Source of the DNA: Candidatus Fredericiella danica
Lineage (GTDB): Bacteria > Chloroflexota > Anaerolineae > Caldilineales > Caldilineaceae
DNA: 64,000 nt
Direction of reading: 5' to 3'
Assembly (NCBI GenBank): GCA_016713335.1
Contig: JADJPH010000104.1
Location: 7,458-71,457, forward strand
How positions within the stretch are numbered: the first letter of the stretch is position 1; every line of letters starts with the position of its first letter. The position numbers were made by a program, and so were the translations under genes. Below are positions 1 to 10,110 of this stretch, piece after piece. The notes below the pieces were generated by a model. That model was given only the letters and a program-made list of their open reading frames with translations. It searched no databases and was not told the origin of the DNA.

Positions 1-1
1 A

Positions 2-778
2 AACGATTGGGGCGAGCCGAACAGCCTGGCGCAACTGCTTTCCGCGCTTGCAAGCCGCACAGACGAGCGGCTGAAGTGGATTCGGCTGATGTATGCTTAT
101 CCGGGTCATGTCACCGACGAATTGATCGAGGTGATGGCGCGTGAGGCGAAGATTGTGCCGTATCTCGATATGCCGCTCCAACATGGTGACCCAGGGACCC
201 TGCGGCGGATGCGGCGCCCGAGCCGGGTGGAGATGGTGTACGAGCACATGGCGAAGTTGCGCACGGCGATGCCGGAGATTGCATTGCGCACGACCTTCAT
301 CGTGGGGTACCCGGGTGAGACAGAAAAGGAATTTGAAGGGCTCCTAGACTTTGTGAAGGCGATCGAATTCGACAAGGTGGGGGCGTTCACCTTCAGCCCG
401 GAGCCGGGTACGCCGTCGGCCGAACTGCCGGATCAGATTGCCGATGAAGTGAAGCAGGAGCGCTATGAGCGGCTGATGGAAGTGCAACAGCCGATCAGCC
501 TACGTAAGAATCAACTGCAGGTGGGCAAGATACTCGATGTGCTTGTCGAAGGTGAAGGTGAGGTCGAAGGCAGCGGCGAGCCGTTGCTCTTGGGCCGCAG
601 CTACCGCGATGCCCCGGAAATCGATGGGCTGGTGTTGCTCCCTGGTGTAAAAGGTGCGCCTATAGGTACGATGATCCCCGTCCATATCAATGGCGCAATG
701 GAATACGATCTCGTGGGAGAGCTATTGGTTGGAGAGACAATCAAGAGCAGGAAAGGGGAAGAAATCAGATTGGTGTAG
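2..778 (+). CDS. rimO: Ribosomal protein S12 methylthiotransferase RimO, 5'-truncated
   Basis: C-terminal part of the radical-SAM enzyme that adds a methylthio group to an aspartate of ribosomal protein S12. The reading frame is open from base 2, so the N-terminal UPF0004 domain and the CxxxCxxC cluster lie outside the window. Visible RimO signatures are YLDMPLQHGD, LRTTFIVGYPGET, the FTFSPEPGTP stretch and a C-terminal TRAM domain with GRSYRDAPEIDG. The DAPEIDG motif favours RimO over the related tRNA enzyme MiaB. An internal ATG at 89 is only an in-frame Met, not the start. It converges with the MerR-like gene downstream. Confidence 0.93.
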   Translation, partial: NDWGEPNSLAQLLSALASRTDERLKWIRLMYAYPGHVTDELIEVMAREAKIVPYLDMPLQHGDPGTLRRMRRPSRVEMVYEHMAKLRTAMPEIALRTTFIVGYPGETEKEFEGLLDFVKAIEFDKVGAFTFSPEPGTPSAELPDQIADEVKQERYERLMEVQQPISLRKNQLQVGKILDVLVEGEGEVEGSGEPLLLGRSYRDAPEIDGLVLLPGVKGAPIGTMIPVHINGAMEYDLVGELLVGETIKSRKGEEIRLV

Positions 779-782
779 GACC

Positions 783-1435
783 CTACCACCAGCCGCGTTT
801 CTTTTGGCGCTGGAGTTGGACCATCTGGGCCATCTGTTGTTGGAGGGCGGCGACGGTGCCTTCGAGGGCGCGGAGGCGGCTTTCCATCCGTTCTTTCCGG
901 GTTTCTTCCCGGCGCTGGTATTCGGCCAGCACGCGCTCCAGTTCGAGCATGCGTTCGCGCAGTTGCGGTTCTCTTCTTTGAGGTTGAAGTTATCCTGCAC
1001 GACCACGCCAACGACGTCGCGCACCGTTGCCTGGCTGTTGAGTACGGATTGTTGGCTGTTGGCGATGGCGCTGAGGATGTCCCCCAGGGCCTGGGGGAGC
1101 AGAGTCGCCTTTGCTTCGACCATCTGGCGGCCTTGATCGGTGGTGATGGCGATGGAGGGGGTTTCGTCACGCACGATGCGCTTGGGAGTAAGCCGTTCGC
1201 TCACCTGCTCGTCGCTGAACCCCTGTTCGATCAGCTTTTGCACCATGATCAGCGCGGCGACATCGGATGTCGAATAGCGCGGATCATCCAGTGCGGTCTG
1301 GGGGCTTAAGAACCGTCCAAACCGCCTGCCCCAACTGCGCAACGTGTCCGGGGTCACTTGAAGATGGTAGGCCACCTCAGTGAACGAAAAGGACTGTTCG
1401 GCGGCGCTGTTGCGAGCAGGCGGTGGTTGGGTCAT
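783..1435 (-). CDS. MerR-like HTH protein with C-terminal coiled coil (frameshifted)
   Basis: The N-terminal ~75 residues look like a MerR-type winged helix (FTEVAYHLQVTPDTLRSWGRRF, then a wing with DPRYSTSDVAAL). The remainder is helical. The uninterrupted frame runs to 722 but turns to nonsense after the residues NLKEENRN. Restoring one base near 966-969 gives a classic heptad-rich tail (RERMLELERVLAEYQRRE and on) ending KKRGWW at a TAG at 783-785. The repaired protein is about 217 residues. Its ATG overlaps the stop of the DUF1232 gene by one base (TAATG), so the two are translationally coupled. Likely a DNA-binding regulator; the ligand is unknown. Confidence 0.7.
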
Positions 1436-1758
1436 TATTTGACGACGCGCCAGGTTGTGTCGACGACGTTGTTGTCGTCAGACGGTGCTGAATTGGGTTG
1501 TGAGCCTGCTGCGTTTTCGTTCAACGCCTTGTTGGCCATGTTGACGAACAGGTAGAGCGCGCCGGCGAGGATCGCAACATCATCGATCGGGATGCCGGGC
1601 ATCAGGTCAATGGGCCACACCCAATAGAGCAAAGCCGCGATCGGCAGCATAATTTTCAAATACAGCGGCACGCGGCCATCCAACAGCAGGCGTCCTGCCG
1701 ACATTAACTGCTCAATCAGATTGGAACCGGAAGTTGTGCCTGTCGTTTGGTTGCTCAT
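1435..1758 (-). CDS. DUF1232 (YkvA-like) membrane protein
   Basis: A 107-residue protein with a hydrophobic segment around residues 33-75. The pattern PLYLKIMLPIAALLYWVWP-IDLMPG-IPIDD matches the DUF1232 family (SPIDLIPDxIPxxGxxDD), small one- or two-helix membrane proteins of unknown function. It is first in a two-gene minus-strand operon with the MerR-like gene, overlapping it by one base. The C-terminal 25 residues are polar and low in complexity. No function can be assigned beyond the family. Confidence 0.75.
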   Translation of the reverse strand: MSNQTTGTTSGSNLIEQLMSAGRLLLDGRVPLYLKIMLPIAALLYWVWPIDLMPGIPIDDVAILAGALYLFVNMANKALNENAAGSQPNSAPSDDNNVVDTTWRVVK

Positions 1759-1959
1759 CTAGAAACCTTCTCCTTGTACGAACGAACGCAGTATAGCTAA
1801 AACGCCAAGTTTTGTGAATTGTCTGTTACGCTTATCATATGATGATTAGTATCACCCATTTGGGGTATCGCGCATTACTCCTTAGTTTTTTATCTTATCA
1901 GGTGCGTGTACATTGTACGTGACTCCCACCTGACCATGTCCTGACCAGGTGTCACCAGT

Positions 1960-3486
1960 ATGCCGACCACGGCACAAATGTTGGCCGAATATCCCGATTT
2001 CCTGCTCGACGTGTTGGCCGAGCTTCGGAACGCGTTCCTGGATGACAGTTCGCGTGAGAAGAAGATCGAATTGCTTGCTGCGCAGCTTGCCGATCCGACC
2101 AATGTCCAGATTGCCTACCAGGAGGCCGTCGATTACTGGCCCGAAGTCGAAGACGCCGTGACCGCGCTGTTGCGCGAACACGGCGAAATGACCGAAGCGC
2201 AGTTCAGCCGTCAATTTGGCGCCATCCGCCAGATGGGACCGGCTAAACTTGAACGCGAGGCGCCGTGGCTCAATCCCGAGACCATGGCCGAACTGCTGTA
2301 CTACTACGGTCTGATCGGGCGCGGCTTCAAGGGCGCAGGACAGAGCGCCTATGCGATCATCTATCTCCCGAGCGATATTACTCCGTGGCTCCCTCATCCT
2401 CAAAGTCCTACTGCGACTGGCGGTCTGCCGGTCAAACCGGTTGCACCGCCCTCGGTTGCGCGCCAATTGTTGGCCGATGACAGTTTTGTGGAAGATGCAG
2501 GCACCCTCCTTGGCTTTATCCGCACTGACCGGCTGCGCCTCCTGAACGGCGCTCCGCATCCAGACGATATCGATCGCTTCGTGCAACGCCTCCGCCTGCC
2601 CTTCACCAGCGACATGCCTGAGCAGGTCATCCGGCTGGCCCTGCTGCTGCATCTCGCCAACCGGATGGGGTGGCTGAAGCGAGAAGGCGACACGGTCCAA
2701 CTGACCGGCAATCGAGTCCGCGCCTTTCTCGAACAGACCCGTTCTGAGCAGCGCCGGTTGCTCTTTGATGCCTGGCGCCAATCGCCGGAATGGAACGACC
2801 TGTGCCGGACTCCGGAACTTGAGTGCGCCGACACCGGCGCCTGGCGCAACGATCCGCTGCAGACGCGCAACACCCTGCTGCGGGCAATCGGCCAACTGCA
2901 GCCGGGGCTCTGGTATACACGGGATGATGTCGTGAAGGCGGTCAAGGAGAGCGAACCGGATTTTCAGCGCCCCACCGGCAACTACGACACCTGGTACATT
3001 CGCAGTAACAATACGCAGGAATTCCTGAAAGGTTTCGAACAGTGGGATGCGGTGGAAGGCGCACTCATTCGCTTTCTCTTGCGTGGTCCACTGCACTGGT
3101 TGCGGGCGATCGATCTGGCGGAACCGGCAGCCGGCTCCAACCTGCTCTTTTCATTGAGCCGTTGGGGCGCCGGCTGGTTGGGGCATGATGTGCCCATACC
3201 GGACGAAACGCCGCATGCGACGATCACCGTGGCGGAAGATTTTACGATTCGGGTGGCCGCGGATGTGGCGTTGGCCGACCGCTATCGCGTGGAACGTTTC
3301 GCGGAATGGCAGGCAAGCTATCCCGACTATGTGTATCGGATCACGCAGCGTACGCTCAAGCGGGCGGCGGAGCAGGGCGTGAATATGGGGCAGGTGACGG
3401 AGTTTCTCAAGACGCGGGCGCGGCAGACGCCGGGGAGGGTGCTGGCCGCGTTGGAGCGGTTTGGGGGAGCGGAGCAGGTGAGGTAG
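1960..3486 (+). CDS. Helicase-associated (XPB/Ssl2 N-terminal-like) domain protein
   Basis: A 508-residue soluble protein, with an ATG preceded by AGGTG. Residues 1-300 are helical and winged-helix-like (EMTEAQFSRQFGAIRQ; LALLLHLANRMGWLKREGDTVQLT). The C-terminal ~90 residues (ATITVAEDFTIRV, then DRYRVERFAEWQASYPDYVYRIT and MGQVTEFLKTRA) resemble the PF13625-type domain found on XPB/Ssl2-like helicases. No Walker A or DEAD motif is present, so this is the accessory protein without the motor. In Actinobacteria and Chloroflexota such proteins often lie near an XPB-type helicase, but none is in this window. A long minus-strand frame over the same DNA is a shadow. Confidence 0.6.
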   Translation: MPTTAQMLAEYPDFLLDVLAELRNAFLDDSSREKKIELLAAQLADPTNVQIAYQEAVDYWPEVEDAVTALLREHGEMTEAQFSRQFGAIRQMGPAKLEREAPWLNPETMAELLYYYGLIGRGFKGAGQSAYAIIYLPSDITPWLPHPQSPTATGGLPVKPVAPPSVARQLLADDSFVEDAGTLLGFIRTDRLRLLNGAPHPDDIDRFVQRLRLPFTSDMPEQVIRLALLLHLANRMGWLKREGDTVQLTGNRVRAFLEQTRSEQRRLLFDAWRQSPEWNDLCRTPELECADTGAWRNDPLQTRNTLLRAIGQLQPGLWYTRDDVVKAVKESEPDFQRPTGNYDTWYIRSNNTQEFLKGFEQWDAVEGALIRFLLRGPLHWLRAIDLAEPAAGSNLLFSLSRWGAGWLGHDVPIPDETPHATITVAEDFTIRVAADVALADRYRVERFAEWQASYPDYVYRITQRTLKRAAEQGVNMGQVTEFLKTRARQTPGRVLAALERFGGAEQVR

Positions 3487-3545
3487 ACAAAGAGACAAAG
3501 AGACAAAGAGACTGAGACAAGAGACAAGAGAGACGAGAGTCAGGG
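3487..3545. repeat. GAGACAAA-type tandem repeat
   Basis: About five copies of a 7-8 bp unit (GAGACAAA / GAGACAA, drifting to GAGAC-AGAG) directly after the stop of the preceding gene. The same unit recurs at 13964-14022, 38505-38685 and 63963-64000. Confidence 0.85.
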
Positions 3546-4203
3546 AGACGGTTACTCCTGACCGAAGATTGCAAGATCTCCTGGCCGCACGACGCCGTTT
3601 GCAACCCATACGCATCAAGCTCGTCTCGACCGCGACACCCGGTTCTGCACTGATGGCGTGACCGTGCGGCAAGGACGGCTGACCGTAGGCATCGAACTAA
3701 GTTTTAGACGCTGAGGCCAACCCGATTCGCGCTGCGGCCTGCGAAAATAGTTCTTCCTCTCCCACGCTCCGCGTCTTGGCGTCTTTGCAGGGGCTCCGCT
3801 CTTCTTCTTCCCGTGCGTCCCTGCGGGAGTTCTTCTTCTCCCTCCGCTTCGCGTCTTGGCGTCTTTGCGGGGGAGTTCCCTTTCTCTTCTCTTTCCGTCG
3901 TAGACCCTTCTGCGGTGCGGCCACCACATGCGGCTACAAGCCGCACCTACGGTAATTCTTCGGTCGTGTCGTGCAAAATGCCGGTGATTGTAAGGTTGGT
4001 GGCATGAGAATGGCGCTGGTGCGTATCCACGATTGTGCATTTTTGCTTGCGCAACCGATTGCTTTGGTCAAAGTGCTGCATAAAGTACCATTCATTTTGC
4101 GCGCTGTTGACAGCGTACAAGAGCCGCGGTAAACTTTGCCCGCCTTGGCCCATATCGATTGTGCGCCAGGCAGTCAACCCAACTACACACAAGGAGAAAA
4201 CCT
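3546..4203. other. Intergenic region with GCGTCTTGGCGTCTTTGC repeats
   Basis: No convincing gene. Two copies of GCGTCTTGGCGTCTTTGC (3771-3788 and 3851-3868) sit in a C/T-rich stretch with CTTCTTCTTC runs. Short intergenic repeats of this kind are widespread in environmental bacterial genomes. The last ~100 bases should hold the promoter of the importer operon, and AAGGAG (4191-4196) precedes the ATG at 4204. Small frames here are compositional artefacts. Confidence 0.6.
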
Positions 4204-5989
4204 ATGCGAGACAACGGGCGATCACGGGTTCTCGGGGTTGTGGGGGCCATGGCGGCAGCATCGATGCTGTTCTCCGCCTGCGCCGCTCCCGCAGCCGCGC
4301 CCAGCGCCGCGCCGGCGGCGGGCGGAGATGCACAGGCGGCTGCCGCACCCAGCGGCGACGCCAAGACGGTGACCATTTTGTATTGGCAGGCGCCGACGAT
4401 CCTGAACCCGCATCAGGCGACCGGCACCAAGGATTTTGACGCCGCGTCCATCATTGTCGAGCCGATGGCCCACTATAATCACCTCGATGAATTGGTGCCT
4501 GCCCTTGCGGCCGAGATTCCGACCGTGGATAACGGTGGCGTCGCCGCGGATGGCACGAGTGTGACCTGGAAGATCAAACCAGGCATTAAGTGGTCCGATG
4601 GCACGGACTTGACGATCGACGACATCATCTTCACGTGGCAGTACTGCGCGGATGAGGCGACGGCCTGCGTCAACAAGGCCAGCTTTGATAACGTCGGCAA
4701 CATCGAAGCGGTCGATCCGACGACCTTCAAGGTCACGTGGAAGGAACCGACCGCCAATCCGTTCCAGACCTTTGTCAGCTACACGGGCAACATCATCCAG
4801 AAGGCGCAGTTTGGCAACTGCATCGGCGCCAATGCGATCAGCGATGCTGCCTGCCAGACCGCCAACCTGGCGCCGATCGGCACCAATGCCTACAAGCTGA
4901 AGGAGTTCAAGCCCGGCGACACCGTGGTCTACGATCGCAACGAGAATTTCCGCGATCCGTCGCTGCCCGGCTTCGACACAGTCATCGTGAAGGGTGGCGG
5001 TGACGCGCAGACCGCAGCACGCGCCGCTTGCGAGACCGGTGAAGTGGATTACTCCTGGAACCTGCAGGTGCCCAAGGCTGCGCTGGAGCCGATTCTGGCT
5101 GCCGGCAAATGCGATCCGCTCGCCGGCGGTTCCTTTGGGATCGAACGTATCGAGCTGAACTTCTCTAACCCGGATCCGGCGTTGGGTGACAAGCGCAGCG
5201 AGCCCGATCAGCCCCATCCCTTCCTGAGCGACCTGAAAGTCCGCCAGGCACTCTCGATGGCGATCGACCGCAATGCCATTGATGAACAGTTGTACGGCCC
5301 GTCGGGTACGCCCACGTGCAATATCGTAGGGGCGCCGGCGAATCTGGTGTCGACGAACATCACGTGTGATCGTGACGTTGAAGGCGCCAAGACCCTATTG
5401 GCTGAGGCCGGCTGGACTGACTCGAACGGCGACGGCACGGTCGACAAGGATGGGTACGAGGCCAAGTTGCTCTTCACGACCTCAATCAACCCGCTGCGCC
5501 AGGGTGAACAGGCGATCGTCAAGCAGAACCTGGAAGAGATCGGCGTGGGTGTTGAACTCAAGTCGGTCGACGCCGGCGTCTTCTTTGGCGGCGACCCGGG
5601 TAACCCCGACACGCTGAACAAGTTCTATGCCGACATGCAAATGTACACCAACAGCCCGGACAGCCCGGACCCGACCTTCTACTTCAGCGGCTGGCTGTGC
5701 GACAAGGTCAATGCTGCGGCGAATCAGGTGGCAGGGCGGCAACGCCGGTCGCTACTGCAACCCGGAGTTTGACGCGCTGTACGACCAGTACACGAAGGAA
5801 TTCGATCCGGCCAAACGCGTGGAGCTCGCCATTGCACTGAATGACTTCCTGGTCAACGATGTGGTAGTCATTCCGCTGATCAACCGCCAGACGCCGTCCG
5901 CCAAGGCGAAGAGCCTCGAAGGCCCGAACTACAACTCCTTTGACGGCAACATTTGGAATACGAATGTCTGGAAGCGCGGCTCCAACTAG
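4204..5989 (+). CDS. Peptide/oligopeptide ABC transporter substrate-binding lipoprotein (frameshifted)
   Basis: SBP_bac_5 (DppA/OppA) family lipoprotein that captures peptides, or similar solutes, outside the membrane. The start at 4204 has AAGGAG upstream. The signal peptide ends in lipobox MLFSAC, followed by an Ala/Pro linker. Family landmarks occur in normal order: TSVTWKIKPGIKWSDG (~residues 117-132), PIGTNAYKLKEFKPGD (~225), VRQALSMAIDRNAID (~347) and the SPDPTFYFSGW region. One extra G at 5727-5728 breaks the frame. Removing it gives NQWQGGNAGRYCNPEFDALY and a natural C-terminus at 5989. Two permease genes follow after a stem-loop; no ATPase gene is in the cluster. Confidence 0.9.
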
Positions 5990-6001
5990 TTTTCTGATAT
6001 C

Positions 6002-6045
6002 CCAGCTACGGCATAGCGACCGGTTGGTTTCTGTGCCGTAGCTGG
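6002..6045 (+). promoter_or_regulatory. Intercistronic stem-loop after binding-protein gene
   Basis: Perfect 12-bp stem (CCAGCTACGGCA / TGCCGTAGCTGG) with a ~20-nt loop and no T-run, 12 bases after the binding-protein stop. The position is typical of mRNA-stabilising or attenuating hairpins that keep binding protein in excess over permease. Confidence 0.7.
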
Positions 6046-6129
6046 ACGGTTGAACGTGGAGGCCGGGTGAGGTGCGGTTGGCCTTACCCGGCAATTCCGT
6101 ACTTGTGACCTTGCAACTGGGAGCGGACT

Positions 6130-7085
6130 ATGGGGCAATATGTATTGCGTAGAGTCCTGATTGCGATTCCAACACTCATCGGCATCAGCTTCATCATTTT
6201 TGCAGTTTTGGCCCTTGCCCCAGGCGATCCCCTTGCGCAGTTTGCCTTAAATCCTGCGATCCCCGAATCGACGCGGCAATTGATTCGGCACCAACTGGGT
6301 CTGGATCAGCCGTGGTTTGTGCGTTATTTTCTGTGGCTGAGCCAGATGTTGCAGGAAACCTCGGCATCTCATTTGCCACCAAGGCGCCGGTTGCGGACCT
6401 GATCATGCAGCGGCTGCCCCAAACCGTGAAGGTCGTCGGCAGTGCGTACGTGATTGCGATCATCATTGCGTTGCCAATCGGCGTTCTCTCTGCGGTAAAG
6501 CAGTATTCCCTTTTTGACCAGACGGCGACGTTCGCCTCCTTTGTCGGCTTTTCGCTCCCTTCATTCTTTACAGGGCTCGTCTTGATCCTGGTCTTTGCGG
6601 TGGGGCTGGGCTGGTTCCCAATCGTCTACAACTCCACGTTGGAGGTCACAAATTTCCAGACGTTTCTGGAACAGGTGAAACAGATGGTGTTGCCGGTGAC
6701 AGTCCTCGTGGTGCAACAAACAGGGGCGCTGACGCGTTTTATGCGCTCGTCGATGTTGGACAATATCCCTCAAGAGTATGTGCGCACGGCACGCTCGAAG
6801 GGGTTGGCCGAGAAGACTGTCATCACCCGGCATGTCGTGCGCAATAGCCTGATCCCCGTGATTACCTTGATTGCGCTGGGCATTCCTGCCATCTTTGGCG
6901 GCGCCATCGTGACGGAGAATCTATTTCGAGTCAATGGGATTGGGCAGTTGCTCATCACCTCGATTCAAAATTCGGACACGCCGGTGGTGATGGCGGTGAG
7001 CTTCACCTTTGCAGCCCTGACGGTAGCGTTTAATCTGGTCGCCGATGTGTTGTACGGCGTGATGGATCCGCGTGTGCGGTACTAA
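6130..7085 (+). CDS. Peptide ABC transporter permease, DppB-like (frameshifted)
   Basis: Inner-membrane permease with the DppB N-terminus (MGQYVLRRVLIAIPTLIGIS, first TM helix) and the cytoplasmic coupling motif EYVRTARSKGLAEKTVITRH. About six TM helices. GGGAG lies just upstream of the ATG. The frame breaks at 6354-6355: CAGGAAAC probably lost one G, and adding it gives MLQGNLGISFATKAPV, as in DppB. The repaired protein is about 319 residues, normal for the family. It pairs with the DppC-like gene at 7119 and the binding protein at 4204. Confidence 0.9.
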
Positions 7086-7118
7086 CCCGGCGAAGCGAGA
7101 TTCCGCTAGCGAGGTCAT

Positions 7119-8068
7119 ATGAGCGAAGCCACCCTATCAACGGCGACACCTGCACAGATGAGGGCCATGAACACCAAGATGGCGCCCCCCGGACATTGTG
7201 GGGGGACGCCTGGCGCCGCCTACGCCGGCATCCACTTGCGATTGCCAGCGTCTTCATCCTGACCTCGCTGGTCATCATTTGTTTTGTAGTGCCATTCTTC
7301 TACCGGACCGACCCGGACGCACTCGACTTTGCCTACACGCTGTCGCCCCCCGGCACGCCCACCCATCTTGCCGGCACCGACGAACTTGGCCGCGATCTGT
7401 TGGCGCGCGTGATCTATGGTGGTCGCATTTCGCTTTCGGTCGGCTTTGCGGCCATGCTCATCGCCGTTGGACTGGGCACGGTGGTGGGGGCGTTGGCCGG
7501 TTACTTTGGCGGCAAGACCGACCAGATTTCCATGCGGATCACGGACCTGTTCTTGTCGCTGCCCGTGTTGCCGGTGCTGCTGCTCACCGTCTATTTGTTC
7601 CGCGAGCCGGTCACGAAAGTACTGGGTCAGGAGGTTGGCATCTTTGTCATCGTCGTCGTCATGATTGGCGCCCTGGCGTGGATGTCCACTGCGCGCATCG
7701 TGCGGGCTACGTTCTTGTCGCTCAAGCGCAAGGAATTCGTTGAGGCGGCGACGAATATTGGGGTGACACAGCGCTCTATCATGTTCCGCCATATTCTGCC
7801 GAATGCGCTCAGCCCGATTATCGTGGCCGCGACGCTGGAGATTGGCGCCGCCATCATTACGGAATCGACACTCTCGTTTCTAGGTGTCGGCTTTCCGCCG
7901 GACACTCCTACCTGGGGGCGGTTGGTGACCGATGGCAGCCAATACTTCCAGACGGCGCCCTGGCTGGCGCTGACGCCGGCTGCGCTGATTTTTATCACGG
8001 TGCTGAGCATCAATTTCCTGGGCGACGGGCTGCGCGATGCGCTGGATCCGCGGCAGCGCCAGCGCTAA
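7119..8068 (+). CDS. Peptide ABC transporter permease, DppC-like (frameshifted near start)
   Basis: Second permease subunit. The body shows DppC landmarks: GTDELGRDLLARVIYGGRISL, the EAA coupling loop EFVEAATNIGVTQRSIMFRHILPN, and the C-terminal NFLGDGLRDALDPRQ. The first in-frame Met of the long frame is at 7196, which would delete the N-terminal tail. An ATG at 7119 reads MSEATLSTATPAQMRAMNTK and joins the long frame if one C is restored in the run at 7185-7190. I therefore place the start at 7119. A stem-loop at 8123-8144 follows the gene. Confidence 0.88.
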
Positions 8069-8122
8069 CGGCATCTACTTCGATCATCTGATTTGTGTGA
8101 AGAGTATTCATCATTCTCGACT

Positions 8123-8144
8123 CCCGGCGGCGTAAGCTGCCGGG
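8123..8144 (+). terminator. Stem-loop after permease gene
   Basis: CCCGGCGGC-GTAA-GCTGCCGGG, a 9-bp stem with one G:T pair, followed by AATTTGT. A weak terminator or attenuator between the importer and the creatininase gene. Confidence 0.6.
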
Positions 8145-8166
8145 AATTTGTATCGTGGAGCCAACC

Positions 8167-8985
8167 ATGACCAAGCAAAGCTGGCGATATGACCATCTGA
8201 CATGGCCAGAGATGAAGGCAGCGATTGCGCGTGACCCGCAGCCAGTCGTGGCGATCCCGATTGGCGCCGTCGAAGATCACGGCCCGCACATGTCGATCTC
8301 GACCGACAATGACATTCTGGAGGGTGTGCTGGCGGAGTGTGGGCGCCGCGCCGAGGGCGACCTGCTCGTCTTGCCCGTTATCCCGTTTGGCTTGGATGAA
8401 CATCACATGGATTTCCCCGGCACGATCGCCATCGATATCCAGACGACATTGGCGTATCTGTCGCAGGTGGCGATCTCGGTGGCGCGTCACGGGTTCAAAC
8501 ACATCTTTATCGTGAATGGCCACGGGTCGAACGCGTCGATCTGTGATCTGGCGGCGCGTGAGTGCGTGTTGAAGACCGGGTCCATTTGTGCGACCACGAC
8601 GGTCAATGCCGCGGTCAGCCCGGCGTTGGTGGCGGACGTGTTGGATGCGGAACGGCAGGGCGGGTGGGGTTCGGTCGGACATGCCTGCGAATACGAGACG
8701 GCGATGATGCTGTATCTGCATCCGGAGCGTGTCGAGATGGAGAAAGCGTACCGCGACATTGGGCAGTTGAAGCTGAAGTACTTTAACTGGGACTATCCGG
8801 AGCCGTCGGCGTACAGTTGGCAGGATTGGTGGAGCGCTTTCTCCAAAGAGGGCATCTGCGGTGATGCCGGCGTTGCCACGCGTGAGTTCGGGGAGCGCAT
8901 GTTTGAAGTGACGGTCGAGCGTTTTGTCGAGATGGTGAGGGAGTTTCAGCGGATACCGGTGGCAACGCGGGTGGATCATCATTAG
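8167..8985 (+). CDS. Creatininase family amidohydrolase-like protein
   Basis: A 272-residue member of the creatininase (creatinine amidohydrolase / MftE-like) family of metal-dependent hydrolases. Metal-site motifs are present: PIGAVEDHGPHMSISTDND (~residues 29-47), GLDEHHMDFPGT, IVNGHGSNAS and HACEYETAMML. An upstream in-frame GTG at 8155 exists, but GGAG at 8157-8160 fits the ATG at 8167, which I chose. It lies downstream of a peptide-type importer, so it may hydrolyse an imported amide or cyclic compound. That is inference, and the substrate is unknown. Confidence 0.85.
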   Translation: MTKQSWRYDHLTWPEMKAAIARDPQPVVAIPIGAVEDHGPHMSISTDNDILEGVLAECGRRAEGDLLVLPVIPFGLDEHHMDFPGTIAIDIQTTLAYLSQVAISVARHGFKHIFIVNGHGSNASICDLAARECVLKTGSICATTTVNAAVSPALVADVLDAERQGGWGSVGHACEYETAMMLYLHPERVEMEKAYRDIGQLKLKYFNWDYPEPSAYSWQDWWSAFSKEGICGDAGVATREFGERMFEVTVERFVEMVREFQRIPVATRVDHH

Positions 8986-9019
8986 AGTTTGCGTATCAGC
9001 AGGTGCAGTGGGAACCCGA

Positions 9020-9836
<817 letters not shown>

Positions 9837-9990
9837 TACGAATTACGAATTACGTGGCAGGCGCCATGGGACATACGTTGCGCAACAGTGGGCATCGTGA
9901 CACCCATGAAGAGACACGCAACACGCCGTGACGAGACACGCAACACGCCATACGAAACACGTCATACGAAATACGAATTTGCTACTTCTG
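9837..9990. repeat. ACGAATTACG / ACACGCAACACG interspersed repeat
   Basis: Runs of TACGAAT, ACACGCAACACGCC, ATACGAAACACG and ATACGAAATACG. Similar words occur at 22665-22750, 33388-33506, 34650-34682 and 60063-60125, always between genes. Confidence 0.75.
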
Positions 9991-10110
9991 TCGCAGTCGT
10001 TTATAAAGAGGGACGAAAGGCGATTTGACGTCTCTCAACGATTCCTTTTCCTTGCGTTTCTATCTATTCACTACGCCCCAATTCATTTACCTTGAAAGGA
10101 GTGCTCTCGT

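Noticed and set aside
722..783. C-terminal extension of the MerR-like protein overlapping rimO
   Set aside because: It exists only because of a one-base loss near 966; the repaired frame stops at 783.
1882..3096. 404-codon minus-strand frame
   Set aside because: Antisense to the helicase-associated gene, His/Gln/Arg-rich with no domain; the plus-strand frame is longer and has a ribosome site.
4222..5217. 331-codon minus-strand frame (and similar ones under the other binding proteins and rbsB)
   Set aside because: Shadows produced by high third-position GC opposite real genes.
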